Shown here piece by piece: positions 53,895-62,157 of a DNA stretch of 64,000 nucleotides (the stretch's first letter is position 1; each line of letters opens with the position of its first letter). The stretch is from Bermanella sp036960565 (GTDB taxonomy: Bacteria; Pseudomonadota; Gammaproteobacteria; Pseudomonadales; Oceanobacteraceae). The stretch spans positions 48,406-112,405 of the forward strand of contig JBALXQ010000014.1 in NCBI GenBank assembly GCA_036960565.1, written 5' to 3'. The translations under genes were made by a program, and so were the position numbers. The notes below the pieces were generated by a model. The model was not told where the DNA came from, made no database searches, and saw nothing but the letters and a program-made list of their open reading frames with translations.

Positions 53895-54348
53895 TTATTA
53901 GCCTCACACTACTTGCTCTTATACCTAGGGTAGGTAGTGGTTTCCAAACTTTCATCATGAGGGCGCGAGGGTTAAGAGTCGCGAGGGTCGCACAGCGCGA
54001 GGGTCAGGTCTTGCATCGTGCGTTTAGCAAAACGCAAGACCTGATCTTCCCCCATTACTGCGTTAGCTTAATGCAGTGCCATTCAGACTTACCCCGTTCC
54101 TGTTAGAAGTCAGTGCATTTAACTATGTACCAGTCCCAGCTAATAATTGGCAGTGCTCAATAACATAGCTACCTCACCTATGCCCACCGGCACAGTTTTT
54201 AAATGAAATCAAAGACTCGAACCACTTTGATTTGTTTACTAGATAACATTCTGTATTGGGAAATAAAATTGATGTTATACAGCTAGTTGACGTTTGCTGG
54301 CACTGTCAGTACAAAGTCTATCCACAAAATTTTTTTGAAGGAATTAAC
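53895..54348. other. repeat-rich spacer before the MACPF gene
   Basis: No gene was found. CGCGAGGGT occurs three times with a 16-bp period, at 53964, 53980 and 53996, the last running into palindromic repeat copy 4. GCAGTGCCATTC appears at about 54070. The final 100 bp carry the MACPF ribosome-binding site AAGGA at 54338-54342. Confidence 0.5.
54001..54046. repeat. dispersed palindromic repeat, copy 4 (best palindrome)
   Basis: GGGTCAGGTCTTGC at 54001-54014 pairs with GCAAGACCTGATC at 54034-54046 with one mismatch. The loop CATCGTGCGTTTAGCAAAAC is shared with copy 3. Confidence 0.75.
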
Positions 54349-55827
54349 ATGGCGACACTTCCTGGCGTTGATTATTTAGGCTGCATTTACAAAGTCTCGG
54401 ATAGATACGCGGATGCTACATCTGTTTCAATCACTAAGCAGTTGTTTGATATCCCGGCAGATACCACCGACACCCTTAAATCTCTTGATGTTATTAACGC
54501 CGCCGATGAAACTGATGAGAATTATACCTACCCTAGTGTCTATTTTGGAATTGTTATCAGTGAAACGGAGATTAGTGAGGCAAAAGCCTATACCAGCGAA
54601 GAACTCTACACCTCCGATGCTGTTTCTTTAAACGTTAGCGGAAGCTATGGGGCATTTTCTGGAGAGGTGTCTACAAACTACTCATCAGAATGTACCGAAA
54701 GCAGCGAATATTGGAACGTAGTGATAAAAGCTGGCGTAAAAAACTACAGTATCCAAATGATGGATCTGACCAAGTTGTGCGATTATCTGACTGATGATTT
54801 CCAAGATGCCATCGAATCGGTTACGGATGACGTATCAGCGGCAGCTTTGGTTGAGTCTTACGGTACACACTTTCTTTACAAGGCAATTTTTGGTGGCGAA
54901 TGGAAATACACGCAGAGTGTATCAAAGTATACCTACGGCGCTTCTTCTTCTGCGGTAACCCAGGTAAGCGCTAATTATTTAACATATTCAGCTTCAGGTA
55001 GTATTGGTAGTTCTACGGATCTTTCCACATCTGTCGATACCTCAAATGCAATGTTCTATGCTAAGGGTGGCCTGGCAGCAGATGTATACGATGGTTATGA
55101 TGCATGGCTGGAGAATGTTCCAGGTAACTACGCTATGGTGGAATTCGACGATGACTCGCTACAGCCCATCTCTGTGTTGGTGCAGGATACCAGCATAAAG
55201 GCGCTAATTGAATCTGCGATTGAGGCTGCTCTTCCTGCCGCTTCTTACACAGGAACGTCACTTACGCAAGATGGAAGTGGCGACTCATTGAGTGTAACAA
55301 CCGTGGGAACAGGAGCGGTCACGAGTGTGTCTAAATGTGAGTTGTACGTCGCTGGAGATAATCCTTATGAAGTTATCACAGGCTTCGGCGGTCGCATAAA
55401 AAATGGAGATTTCACTCGTATCGCCGTGAAAATTCTTAATCTGTCTACTGGAGAAAGTCATTGGACGGCAGTTGGTGATTCCACTGTCTACAATGAAGTG
55501 AACTATGAGCTAATAGGGGATGTACCTGATGGGCATGTACTGACCGGAATAGGTCTCACTGAAAATGATGATAATCTCAGTTATATGGTCCTGTATAGTC
55601 AGTTAATGGATCCCTCAGGTTCGAGTGGCGCTAAGAATTTTCTGGACAATACGAATCTAGTGGCAACGTATTATGGCGGGGATGGGAGTAAACAACCGGC
55701 ATATGAACTAGAATATAAACCCGCAGCAAGTGACTGTATGAGTATTGGGATTCTGGGAGTGAATTGCGGCAGCAAGAGTATTTCAGATATTTATCTTCTA
55801 CGACGTACCTTGATCTTGGAAGAGTAG
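54349..55827 (+). CDS. MACPF (membrane attack complex/perforin) domain protein
   Basis: From the ATG at 54349, which has AAGGA six bases upstream, the product has 492 residues; the open frame extends 31 codons further at a TTG without support. The MACPF signature is YGTHFLYKAIFGGEW at residues 171-185 (consensus Y-G-T-H then G-G). Before it is a strand/helix region with SGSYGAFSGEVSTNYSSECT, and after it Ser/Thr-rich stretches (TYSASGSIGSSTDLSTSVD) that fit the membrane-inserting hairpins. A C-terminal domain of about 170 residues (CELYVAGDNPYEVITGFGG) may bind a target. There is no signal peptide, as in Photorhabdus Plu-MACPF. It is probably a pore-forming effector; its target is unknown. 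Confidence 0.8.
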   Translation: MATLPGVDYLGCIYKVSDRYADATSVSITKQLFDIPADTTDTLKSLDVINAADETDENYTYPSVYFGIVISETEISEAKAYTSEELYTSDAVSLNVSGSYGAFSGEVSTNYSSECTESSEYWNVVIKAGVKNYSIQMMDLTKLCDYLTDDFQDAIESVTDDVSAAALVESYGTHFLYKAIFGGEWKYTQSVSKYTYGASSSAVTQVSANYLTYSASGSIGSSTDLSTSVDTSNAMFYAKGGLAADVYDGYDAWLENVPGNYAMVEFDDDSLQPISVLVQDTSIKALIESAIEAALPAASYTGTSLTQDGSGDSLSVTTVGTGAVTSVSKCELYVAGDNPYEVITGFGGRIKNGDFTRIAVKILNLSTGESHWTAVGDSTVYNEVNYELIGDVPDGHVLTGIGLTENDDNLSYMVLYSQLMDPSGSSGAKNFLDNTNLVATYYGGDGSKQPAYELEYKPAASDCMSIGILGVNCGSKSISDIYLLRRTLILEE

Positions 55828-56173
55828 ATCCGGGGTCGGTCTTTTGGAGTGCTGTTCATATCGACTCCAAAAGTTATTTCGAATTACTGCTGTTGACACA
55901 TTGATAGCGTTAATTTAGGCAAGTTTGAAAATTTACAATTAAGGCGTCACAGGTGCAGGTTTTACCTTTGGCTTTTTCTTAAAAATCAAGTCGTGAGGGT
56001 CAGGTCTGCATCGTGCATTTAGCAAAGCGCAAGACTTGACCCCGTCGCCTTTGTAAACATGAGGGTTAGGCTTTAGACTTATCGTTTAGATAAACACAAA
56101 ATCCATTTCCATTTCCATATTTATAAAACTAAAACTAAAACTAAAATTAAAATTAATTTTCAGCCGGAACTAC
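55828..56173. other. non-coding spacer with palindromic repeat
   Basis: It contains palindromic repeat copy 5 (55997-56043) and, near 56059, GAGGGTTAGGC. The last 50 bp are an AT-rich (AAAACT / AAAATT) run up to the next gene. No coding frame was seen. Confidence 0.5.
55997..56043. repeat. dispersed palindromic repeat, copy 5
   Basis: GGGTCAGGTCTGC opens the element and GCAAGACTTGACCCC closes it, with the TCGTGCATTTAGCAAAG loop matching copies 3 and 4. Confidence 0.75.
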
Positions 56174-58012
56174 ATGAAAACAAATAGTTATCTATTCTCA
56201 ATTATAATAAGTCTTTTGATTATGTTCACTTCAGGTGCCATAGGGAATGAAGAGTTCTATTATGAAAAATATAAACCATATATCGATTTAATTAATAATG
56301 GGCCTGCTGGATCAATGCATGGGCATAATTTACTGAAGCAGCATGTAATTGATTTACATAATAAAATGGATAGCTATGAAGATAAGCTAAAGAACAAGTT
56401 AAAAATTCCACTTCCCTCCCCCTATTGTAACCCCCCAGTAGCATTGATGTTTGTGGAAAAGTATTTTAATGGAAAAATAGAAAATTTTAATTACATAACT
56501 AATGACAAGGGGCTGGAAGGGTATGACGTAGACATTATGAATGAGGTTCTAGGTGGAGTTAACCTTTCCGAGGGACTTAATAAAGCAGACCTGTTACATA
56601 ATACCAGTTACATGATAAGTGAAAATATGGGTTCTGTTTGTCACAATGATAGTTGGATCACTGCTTTAAATTTAGAGAATAAACAGAAATATGAAATAGT
56701 TAGTAAGCATAGCGATCTTTACAAAAATAATTTAGCAACTTTTTCCCGTAGAGATGGTTCTGTTAAAGGAAACCCAGAAGTATGGCTATTTACATTTGAA
56801 GGGCTAAATGATGGTAAAATGATAAACCCAATGCTCTATGCAACATATGTTGACTACGGTGGAGTATTTGACACGCCACTTAATACCAATCCCACACCTA
56901 CTATAATTTCTGCCAGTAAAAGAACTTACGCGATTACTAAAGAAAATTTTGCTATAGCGGGCGATACCATTCAGTTTTATGGTGCAAATTACAGTACAAA
57001 GCCATCTGATAATTTGGTCATTTTTTCTGATGGCGTTACTGCTGTGCCAAGCGAAGTACAACCCACTTGGTTCAATATCACTGTGCCTTATGGAGCCAAA
57101 ACAGGGCCAGTTTACATTGAGACGAAAGGCGTCTTAAGTGATCCTTATAACTCTATTTTTATCAAACCAAGACCGATTGTTACTTCGATTTTCCCTAAAA
57201 TAGCTAGTCCAGGCTCTACTATTACTATTAACGGAGTTGGTTTCAGTTCAAAGTTATCTGATAACCAGGTTGTTTTTTATGCGCCCCAGCATAATAGTCA
57301 TGTAGCTACTCCCAGCGAAGTAACTCCCAAGTCAATGACTGTAATAGTCCCAATAACATGGGGAATTATGAACTGGAGCCCAGCCATGGCTGGAGTTAAA
57401 GTGACAACAAATGGTGTTCAAAGTGAGGCAATCTCCGATTTACTTAGCATTAAACATATACCTGTACTTAGAACGTTTGGCCCGACAAAGAGTCAGCCAG
57501 GAGATAATATCTGCATTTCTGGGCAGTATTACAGTAAAAAACTCACAGATAATCAGGTCATTTTTACGGGGGGGGTAACTGCTACTCCCCACAGAGCAAC
57601 GTCTAGATTACTTTGTGTTATCGTGCCTACTGGCGCTGAAGTAGGGCCTATAAAGGTTAGAGTTTTTGGTTTGGTGAGTGCAGCTTCTCAAGCAATTCTT
57701 GTTACCAGCTCTTCTGCGGTTGTTACAAAGCCTAAAAATATTCAAAAGCAATGCCCTGAAATTAATAAAGGTTACCAGAGTAGTGTAATATCATGGGGAT
57801 TAAGAGATTTTCAGTATCGTCATTGCCACAAGTCCGAGTTCGGTTATAGCCTCCAGCATAGAGCAGAAAATTTACAATCTGCTTTAGAGGAAAAGGAATA
57901 TTGGAAATTGAAACTCAAAAAAGATAATTGTAAGTTCGTTTTTCCTTCCGGCTATACAGGTCCACTAACAGAGCAAAATACTTTAAAACAAGTGTGTCGT
58001 GAACGCATGTAA
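56174..58012 (+). CDS. secreted protein with three IPT/TIG-type domains
   Basis: A 612-residue protein. The signal peptide (YLFSIIISLLIMFTSGAIG) sends it to the periplasm or outside. Residues about 30-235 form a Cys-containing domain of unknown type (SPYCNPPVALMFVEKYF). Three IPT/TIG immunoglobulin-like repeats follow, about 245-330, 335-430 and 435-520, each with an opening like FPKIASPGSTITINGVGFSS and a closing like VPYGAKTGPVYIETKG. The C-terminal 90 residues carry more cysteines (QCPEINKGYQSS, RHCHKSEFGYSL). TIG repeats are used for binding in secreted and surface proteins. A strong terminator follows. Confidence 0.7.
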   Translation: MKTNSYLFSIIISLLIMFTSGAIGNEEFYYEKYKPYIDLINNGPAGSMHGHNLLKQHVIDLHNKMDSYEDKLKNKLKIPLPSPYCNPPVALMFVEKYFNGKIENFNYITNDKGLEGYDVDIMNEVLGGVNLSEGLNKADLLHNTSYMISENMGSVCHNDSWITALNLENKQKYEIVSKHSDLYKNNLATFSRRDGSVKGNPEVWLFTFEGLNDGKMINPMLYATYVDYGGVFDTPLNTNPTPTIISASKRTYAITKENFAIAGDTIQFYGANYSTKPSDNLVIFSDGVTAVPSEVQPTWFNITVPYGAKTGPVYIETKGVLSDPYNSIFIKPRPIVTSIFPKIASPGSTITINGVGFSSKLSDNQVVFYAPQHNSHVATPSEVTPKSMTVIVPITWGIMNWSPAMAGVKVTTNGVQSEAISDLLSIKHIPVLRTFGPTKSQPGDNICISGQYYSKKLTDNQVIFTGGVTATPHRATSRLLCVIVPTGAEVGPIKVRVFGLVSAASQAILVTSSSAVVTKPKNIQKQCPEINKGYQSSVISWGLRDFQYRHCHKSEFGYSLQHRAENLQSALEEKEYWKLKLKKDNCKFVFPSGYTGPLTEQNTLKQVCRERM

Positions 58013-58077
58013 TGGGCGAGAGGCTCAAGCCTCACACTGCGCCTTAACAAAACACAAAACTTAATACCCCAATAAAT

Positions 58078-58106
58078 AGAGGCAAGCTCCCTTCTAGCTT
58101 GCCTCT
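58078..58106 (+). terminator. strong hairpin terminator
   Basis: AGAGGCAAGCT at 58078-58088 and AGCTTGCCTCT at 58096-58106 form a perfect 11-bp stem with a 7-base loop, followed by a short GTTT. It is the 3' end of the IPT/TIG gene. Confidence 0.7.
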
Positions 58107-58229
58107 GTTTATCACTTCCTAGTTCTCCCCAGCCTTCCTACTCCCACTCTGGTTCTCAAACAACCCGCAAAGTTTTTGAGCAACTGCCCCGGTAATCCTC
58201 CCTTTTTTAACCGAATTCAAAAGTAGAGA

Positions 58230-58346
58230 TTAAGCAGCCATCAATCGTGATCTACCACCATTCGCTTTATGCGGCCGTTCGTTATTGTAAAACCATAACC
58301 AGTTCGTTGCATAGTCCTGAACCTTTTCGATCGTTTCAAAAATCAA
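58230..58346 (-). pseudogene. C-terminal remnant of an IS3-family transposase (OrfB)
   Basis: About 39 codons on the minus strand read FETIEKVQDYATNWLWFYNN then ERPHKANGGRSRLMAA and stop. The WLW-YNNERPH-GG block is the hallmark end of IS3-family integrase-type OrfB, just after its catalytic Glu region. The rest of the gene is missing; upstream it runs straight into a REP-like repeat at 58351. The typical ITP following the GG is lost, so the end has decayed too. It shows past IS activity at the right edge of the accessory block. Confidence 0.75.
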
Positions 58347-58350
58347 ATAA

Positions 58351-58412
58351 ATCAAAGGGGTCAGAGTCGTTGATTTGTAAGCAACGAGGCAAAAGAACAT
58401 TCCAGACAGTCA
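58351..58412. repeat. REP-like element, second type (copy b)
   Basis: ATCAAAGGGGTCAGAGTCGT then TTGATTTG and, further on, CCAGACAG. It matches copy a at 52615-52662. AAATCAA just before it (58340-58346) pairs with TTGATTT (58371-58377). Confidence 0.6.
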
Positions 58413-58659
58413 TGCTTAAAAATGAATGATACGAGTCCCCATCGACCTATGGGCCATATATTGCCCTTGCCTAAATGCACATGCTAGGCCTGACCTAGCC
58501 CCTATATTAATAGGCTATAGGCGGCAGCTCAGTTGCCAGCGCGTTAGCCTCAAATTAAGCTATCCATTGGCAGTTTAAACACCGCATTGAGTGCTATAAT
58601 CACCTGAACAACCTTTTAAACCCTTCCAGCTATTCACTTTACTAAATATAGAGAAAACC

Positions 58660-59004
58660 ATGCCTGAATTAAAAATGAACCGTCGCCTTCGCAAAAAGCA
58701 GTATTTAGGTGAGTTTGCCATCATTGGATTTGAATTCAGCTGTTCAATTGATGAAATGGACGAAAACAAGGTAAACGATTTTTTCGCTGATCTGTTGTCC
58801 TTTTTAGAGTCCAATAATATGTTGTTCAGTGGCGGCGGCACCAAGGATAACTTTGGTGGCTACATTACTTCTCAACTGCGTTATGGCTCGTTAACCGATG
58901 CTGACCGCGAGACATTAAAAACTTGGTTATCTAGTGTTGCAGGTGTTTCTGATATTCAGTTAGAAGACTTGTCAGATGCTATATACGGTAATCATGACGA
59001 ATAA
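58660..59004 (+). CDS. yggL: YggL-family (DUF469) ribosome-associated protein
   Basis: A 114-residue cytoplasmic protein. It begins MPELKMNRRLRKKQYLGEFA, the standard YggL opening (RRLRKK..DEF), and continues with an acidic segment (DEMDENKVNDFFADLLSFLE), then NNMLFSGGGTKDNFGGYI and a C-terminal DLSDAIYG. YggL binds the 50S subunit in other gammaproteobacteria. The gene marks the return from accessory to core DNA. It has its own terminator. Confidence 0.85.
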   Translation: MPELKMNRRLRKKQYLGEFAIIGFEFSCSIDEMDENKVNDFFADLLSFLESNNMLFSGGGTKDNFGGYITSQLRYGSLTDADRETLKTWLSSVAGVSDIQLEDLSDAIYGNHDE

Positions 59005-59029
59005 TCATTGATGATTAAATCATTGATTT

Positions 59030-59054
59030 AAAAAAGGGCGAAAGCCCTTTTTTT
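59030..59054 (+). terminator. intrinsic terminator of yggL
   Basis: AAAAAGGGC, loop GAAA, GCCCTTTTTTT: a short perfect stem with a T-run 25 bp after the stop codon. Confidence 0.85.
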
Positions 59055-59180
59055 GTGTTTGAAAATAATCAAGGCAGGGCGTTAGGCTAAATCGCCAGAG
59101 TGAGGTCTTGCATTGTGCCAGTAATAAAAAGCATCTATGCTCCCTCCGTCTAACCTATCTATGAAAAATCACTAAAAATA

Positions 59181-59828
59181 ATGAAGTCTCTAATATTCCT
59201 TCTAGTAACTCTATCTATGTCGTTTTCTTCCGTTGTTTCAGCGGGTGGCTACTGCCATTCTTTTAAATCGGGTTATCGTTCTGTTACCAATAACCTAGCC
59301 ATTGAGCCTGTATGCCCGCAAGAGCCGCCTATTGTATTTGGGCAGCGTAGTAGCTCGAGGGGATTTAATGTAGGGGTGAAGGCGGCCAAGGCTGATTTTG
59401 AAATGGGCATTGGGAATGGTTATGAAAAGAAAGAAAGGTGTGAGAGCGGTTGGTGTCGGTTTAAGGATATACATTATTCAATTAATGCGATATTTGCTTT
59501 TTTAATGGTAGTTTATGTAAGCCTTGTCGTCCTTTCAGAGGTGATTTTTAAGGAACTGGCATTTCTCAAACTACGTTACCGTCATAGGGAAATTTGGCAG
59601 GAAATGGGGAGTCCAAAGTTATTTGCTCTAATGGATAATTCCCATTTATTAAAGGACTTGAGTAATTATATAACTAGGATGAATGAAATTGCTCATTCAG
59701 ATCCGTTATTATTCAAGCTAATTGGCCTCATTATAAAATTAGAAGACGTGATCGGTAAGGCTACGTGGTTAATAATAGGGGCGGGATTAATAAGTCTTAT
59801 TAGCTTAATTATATCCAAGTTTTTTTAA
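59181..59828 (+). CDS. membrane protein with UspB-like C-terminal half
   Basis: A 215-residue protein. The signal peptide (IFLLVTLSMSFSSVVSA) is followed by a Cys-containing periplasmic segment (CHSFKSGYRSVTN, CESGWC). Membrane helices lie at about 110-130 (INAIFAFLMVVYVSLVVLSE) and 192-212. The part between them, LRYRHREIWQEMGSPKLFAL followed by NSHLLKDLSNYI, has the W-x-x-[LM]-G-x-P-x-L-F pattern of universal stress protein B. UspB itself is about 110 residues and has no such exported N-terminal half, so this is a longer variant or a relative. Function unknown. Confidence 0.6.
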   Translation: MKSLIFLLVTLSMSFSSVVSAGGYCHSFKSGYRSVTNNLAIEPVCPQEPPIVFGQRSSSRGFNVGVKAAKADFEMGIGNGYEKKERCESGWCRFKDIHYSINAIFAFLMVVYVSLVVLSEVIFKELAFLKLRYRHREIWQEMGSPKLFALMDNSHLLKDLSNYITRMNEIAHSDPLLFKLIGLIIKLEDVIGKATWLIIGAGLISLISLIISKFF

Positions 59829-59842
59829 ACTGATGGGAGCGT

Positions 59843-60736
59843 CTAATTTTTTTGAACGCCTTCCTCATTGTGTTGCTCAAATAAACTCCACAGTCTTTGT
59901 GCAACAGGCCCCACAGGTTCACCTTCTAATCTCGCCACCCGTAATTCAATATTTGGCATGGCAGGCTCGCCTTCCACTTTTATGGGCGCGAGCAAACCCT
60001 GTGCAAGTTCATCTTTTATTAAGTGCTCGGGTAAACTGCCCCAGCCCATGCCTTGCATGATAATTTCTTTTTTAGTTTGGTAATCATTTACTCGCCACTG
60101 ATCTCCGCCTTCCAGGACACCGTAGTTTTTGCTGGAAGATTTACGTCCGCTGATAATCACCTGGGGGTAGTTTTTCATAACGGCTTTGGGCACGGCGTCA
60201 TATTCTTGCAGTAAGGGAGAGTCGGCGGCAATCACCGATTTAAAACGCATATTCATAAAGTGTAAGGATTCAAGTTTGTCATTATTTTGCATCCAAGGAA
60301 TGATTATAATAGAGGCTTGTCCGTTTTCTAAAAGCTCCATCGGTCCCAGTCCATTTTCAGAATACACTTCTAGCCGAGTCGCCGGAAATTCTTGTTTACA
60401 TTGGCGAATGGTTCTAATAATGGGAGCAACCGGAATAGCGGAGGTAAACGCAATGCCCACTTCTGTTTCTTCCCCCGCCACCAGTTGCGTGGCCAAGTTT
60501 TGTAAAGACTGGGCCTGCCCTAAAACCAGCTTGGCTTTTTCGTACAGTTTTTTACCCTGATGCGTCAGGGTATTTCGGTATTGGTCTCTATCAAATATCT
60601 GCAGGCCCAGCTCTGCTTCAAGGTTCTTTATGGCAACGCTCACCGTGGGCTGAGTACGGTTCAGGCTTTCAGCTGCGGCTCGTAAGGAGCCTCCTTCAAC
60701 GATGGCTTGCAACGATTTCAGTTGTTCTAGGGTCAT
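59843..60736 (-). CDS. LysR-family regulator
   Basis: From the ATG at 60734-60736 the product has 297 residues and begins MTLEQLKSLQAIVEGGSLRA; the frame extends 21 codons upstream without support. The helix-turn-helix is completed by TQPTVSVAIKNLEAELG and IFDRDQYRNTLTHQG. The effector domain starts VGIAFTSAIPVAPIIRTIRQ. It is divergent from the FAD oxidoreductase at 60950 with about 210 bp between them, so that gene is the probable target. The inducer is unknown. Confidence 0.9.
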   Translation of the reverse strand: MTLEQLKSLQAIVEGGSLRAAAESLNRTQPTVSVAIKNLEAELGLQIFDRDQYRNTLTHQGKKLYEKAKLVLGQAQSLQNLATQLVAGEETEVGIAFTSAIPVAPIIRTIRQCKQEFPATRLEVYSENGLGPMELLENGQASIIIIPWMQNNDKLESLHFMNMRFKSVIAADSPLLQEYDAVPKAVMKNYPQVIISGRKSSSKNYGVLEGGDQWRVNDYQTKKEIIMQGMGWGSLPEHLIKDELAQGLLAPIKVEGEPAMPNIELRVARLEGEPVGPVAQRLWSLFEQHNEEGVQKN

Positions 60737-60949
60737 GGGGCTTTTGTTCCTGTCCTTGTGCCGCTTAATGTTAATAACCACAAAACAGACACTAGGCACC
60801 TGATGTTTAGCATATCATTAGATAAAACCTTACTTCTTAATAAGAATTATCAAATTTAATTAGATATACCCTAATGATACCTTGTATTTCAATTTAGTCG
60901 AATTCCATTGTTTATAAATGCTGTCTCCTACAGCAACGGGAAGATGAAT

Positions 60950-62056
60950 ATGCAAAAGCAGACAGATGTACTCATTATCGGTGGTGGTTTTAGCGGTGTT
61001 GCCACCGCGCAGAAATTGGCCAAGAACGGGGTAGGCGTCACCTTGGTTGATAAAAAGGATTATTTTGAGGTGACGTTTGCGGTATTGCGCAATGTCACGG
61101 CCCCTCAAGCGCAGGGCAATAGGTCGCGTAAGCTCTACCGTGATTTTGTCGGTGGGGATTTTGTTCAGGGCGCTATCGAGTCTATGAATGATCAAACAGC
61201 AACGCTTGCTAATGGTGATGTTATCCGTTTTAAGCAGGCCGTTATCGCCTCGGGCAGTCGGTATCCATCGCTACCGTTGGCCAAATCCCATTTTCAATTT
61301 AGCTATGCTGGGCGTAATCAAGAGATGCTAGATGAGCATGCTCGGCTTGCGGTGGCGAATTCGGTGTTAGTGATTGGTGGCGGTGCGGTAGGCGTAGAAT
61401 TAGCGGGTGAAATCGCCAGCGCTTTTCCCAATAAAGATATTACTCTGGCCCATTCAGGCAATACCTTGTTAGATAACATGAAGCCCAAAGCACAAACCAA
61501 AGCATTGGAGCAATTAACCGCAAAAGGCGTGAAGGTAAAATTAAATTGCCGCTTCACGCAGGATGGAAAGAAAGAGGGTAATCAATACCGCTGCAACAAG
61601 AGCAATGAATCAATCCAAGCTGACTTAGTTTATAACTGTGTGGGCATGGTGCCCAATACTGAATTCTTACAAGCAGAGCTGGGGAAAGTTCTTGATGGTA
61701 AAGGCTTAATAAAAGTTGATTCTTTTATGAAAGTTAAAGGTTATGACAACCTATATGCATTAGGCGATTGCTCTGCTCTGGACGATCATAAACACGGTTA
61801 CCTAGCAAGCGTGCAAGGCGGTATGCTGGCCAAAGCGATATTGAAAACGGCAAAAGGCAAAAAAGTTAAACCTTATAAAACGCCTCCGGTTGCGGTTATT
61901 ACCCCAACAGGCACCGATTCTGGTGTAGCACAAATGCCTTTTGGTGTATTCACGGCAAAGTTTATTATTAACTTAAAACAAAAAGACTTAGGCATTAGCA
62001 ATATTTTTAAAATGCTAGGAAGTGAAGCGGATAAGTTAACTAGCGTTGTTGAATAA
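60950..62056 (+). CDS. NDH-2/AIF-like FAD-dependent pyridine nucleotide oxidoreductase
   Basis: The start is the ATG at 60950, because GGGAAG lies six bases upstream and directly abuts the earlier ATG at 60944. The product has 368 residues. The FAD fold is VLIIGGGFSGVATAQKLAKN, with the NADH fold at about 140-170 (VLVIGGGAVGVELAGEIASA). The FAD-closing motif is NLYALGDCSAL near residue 270. This is the AIFM2/FSP1-like and type II NADH dehydrogenase branch, which passes electrons from NAD(P)H to quinones. There is no signal peptide. It is divergent from a LysR regulator, which suggests induction by quinone or redox stress. Confidence 0.8.
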   Translation: MQKQTDVLIIGGGFSGVATAQKLAKNGVGVTLVDKKDYFEVTFAVLRNVTAPQAQGNRSRKLYRDFVGGDFVQGAIESMNDQTATLANGDVIRFKQAVIASGSRYPSLPLAKSHFQFSYAGRNQEMLDEHARLAVANSVLVIGGGAVGVELAGEIASAFPNKDITLAHSGNTLLDNMKPKAQTKALEQLTAKGVKVKLNCRFTQDGKKEGNQYRCNKSNESIQADLVYNCVGMVPNTEFLQAELGKVLDGKGLIKVDSFMKVKGYDNLYALGDCSALDDHKHGYLASVQGGMLAKAILKTAKGKKVKPYKTPPVAVITPTGTDSGVAQMPFGVFTAKFIINLKQKDLGISNIFKMLGSEADKLTSVVE

Positions 62057-62157
62057 AGGGTTGAAGAGTTAGCGGCAGCAGATATTGTTTTGTGTGCTTA
62101 GGCAAAAGCCACAGGGGTATTCCCTTGTGGCAATGGTCTAAAGGTTATGCACCCGCT

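Noticed and set aside
48100..58430. Prophage or integrative conjugative element
   Set aside because: There are no integrase, capsid, tail, relaxase or mating-pair genes, and no tRNA attachment site was found at either edge.
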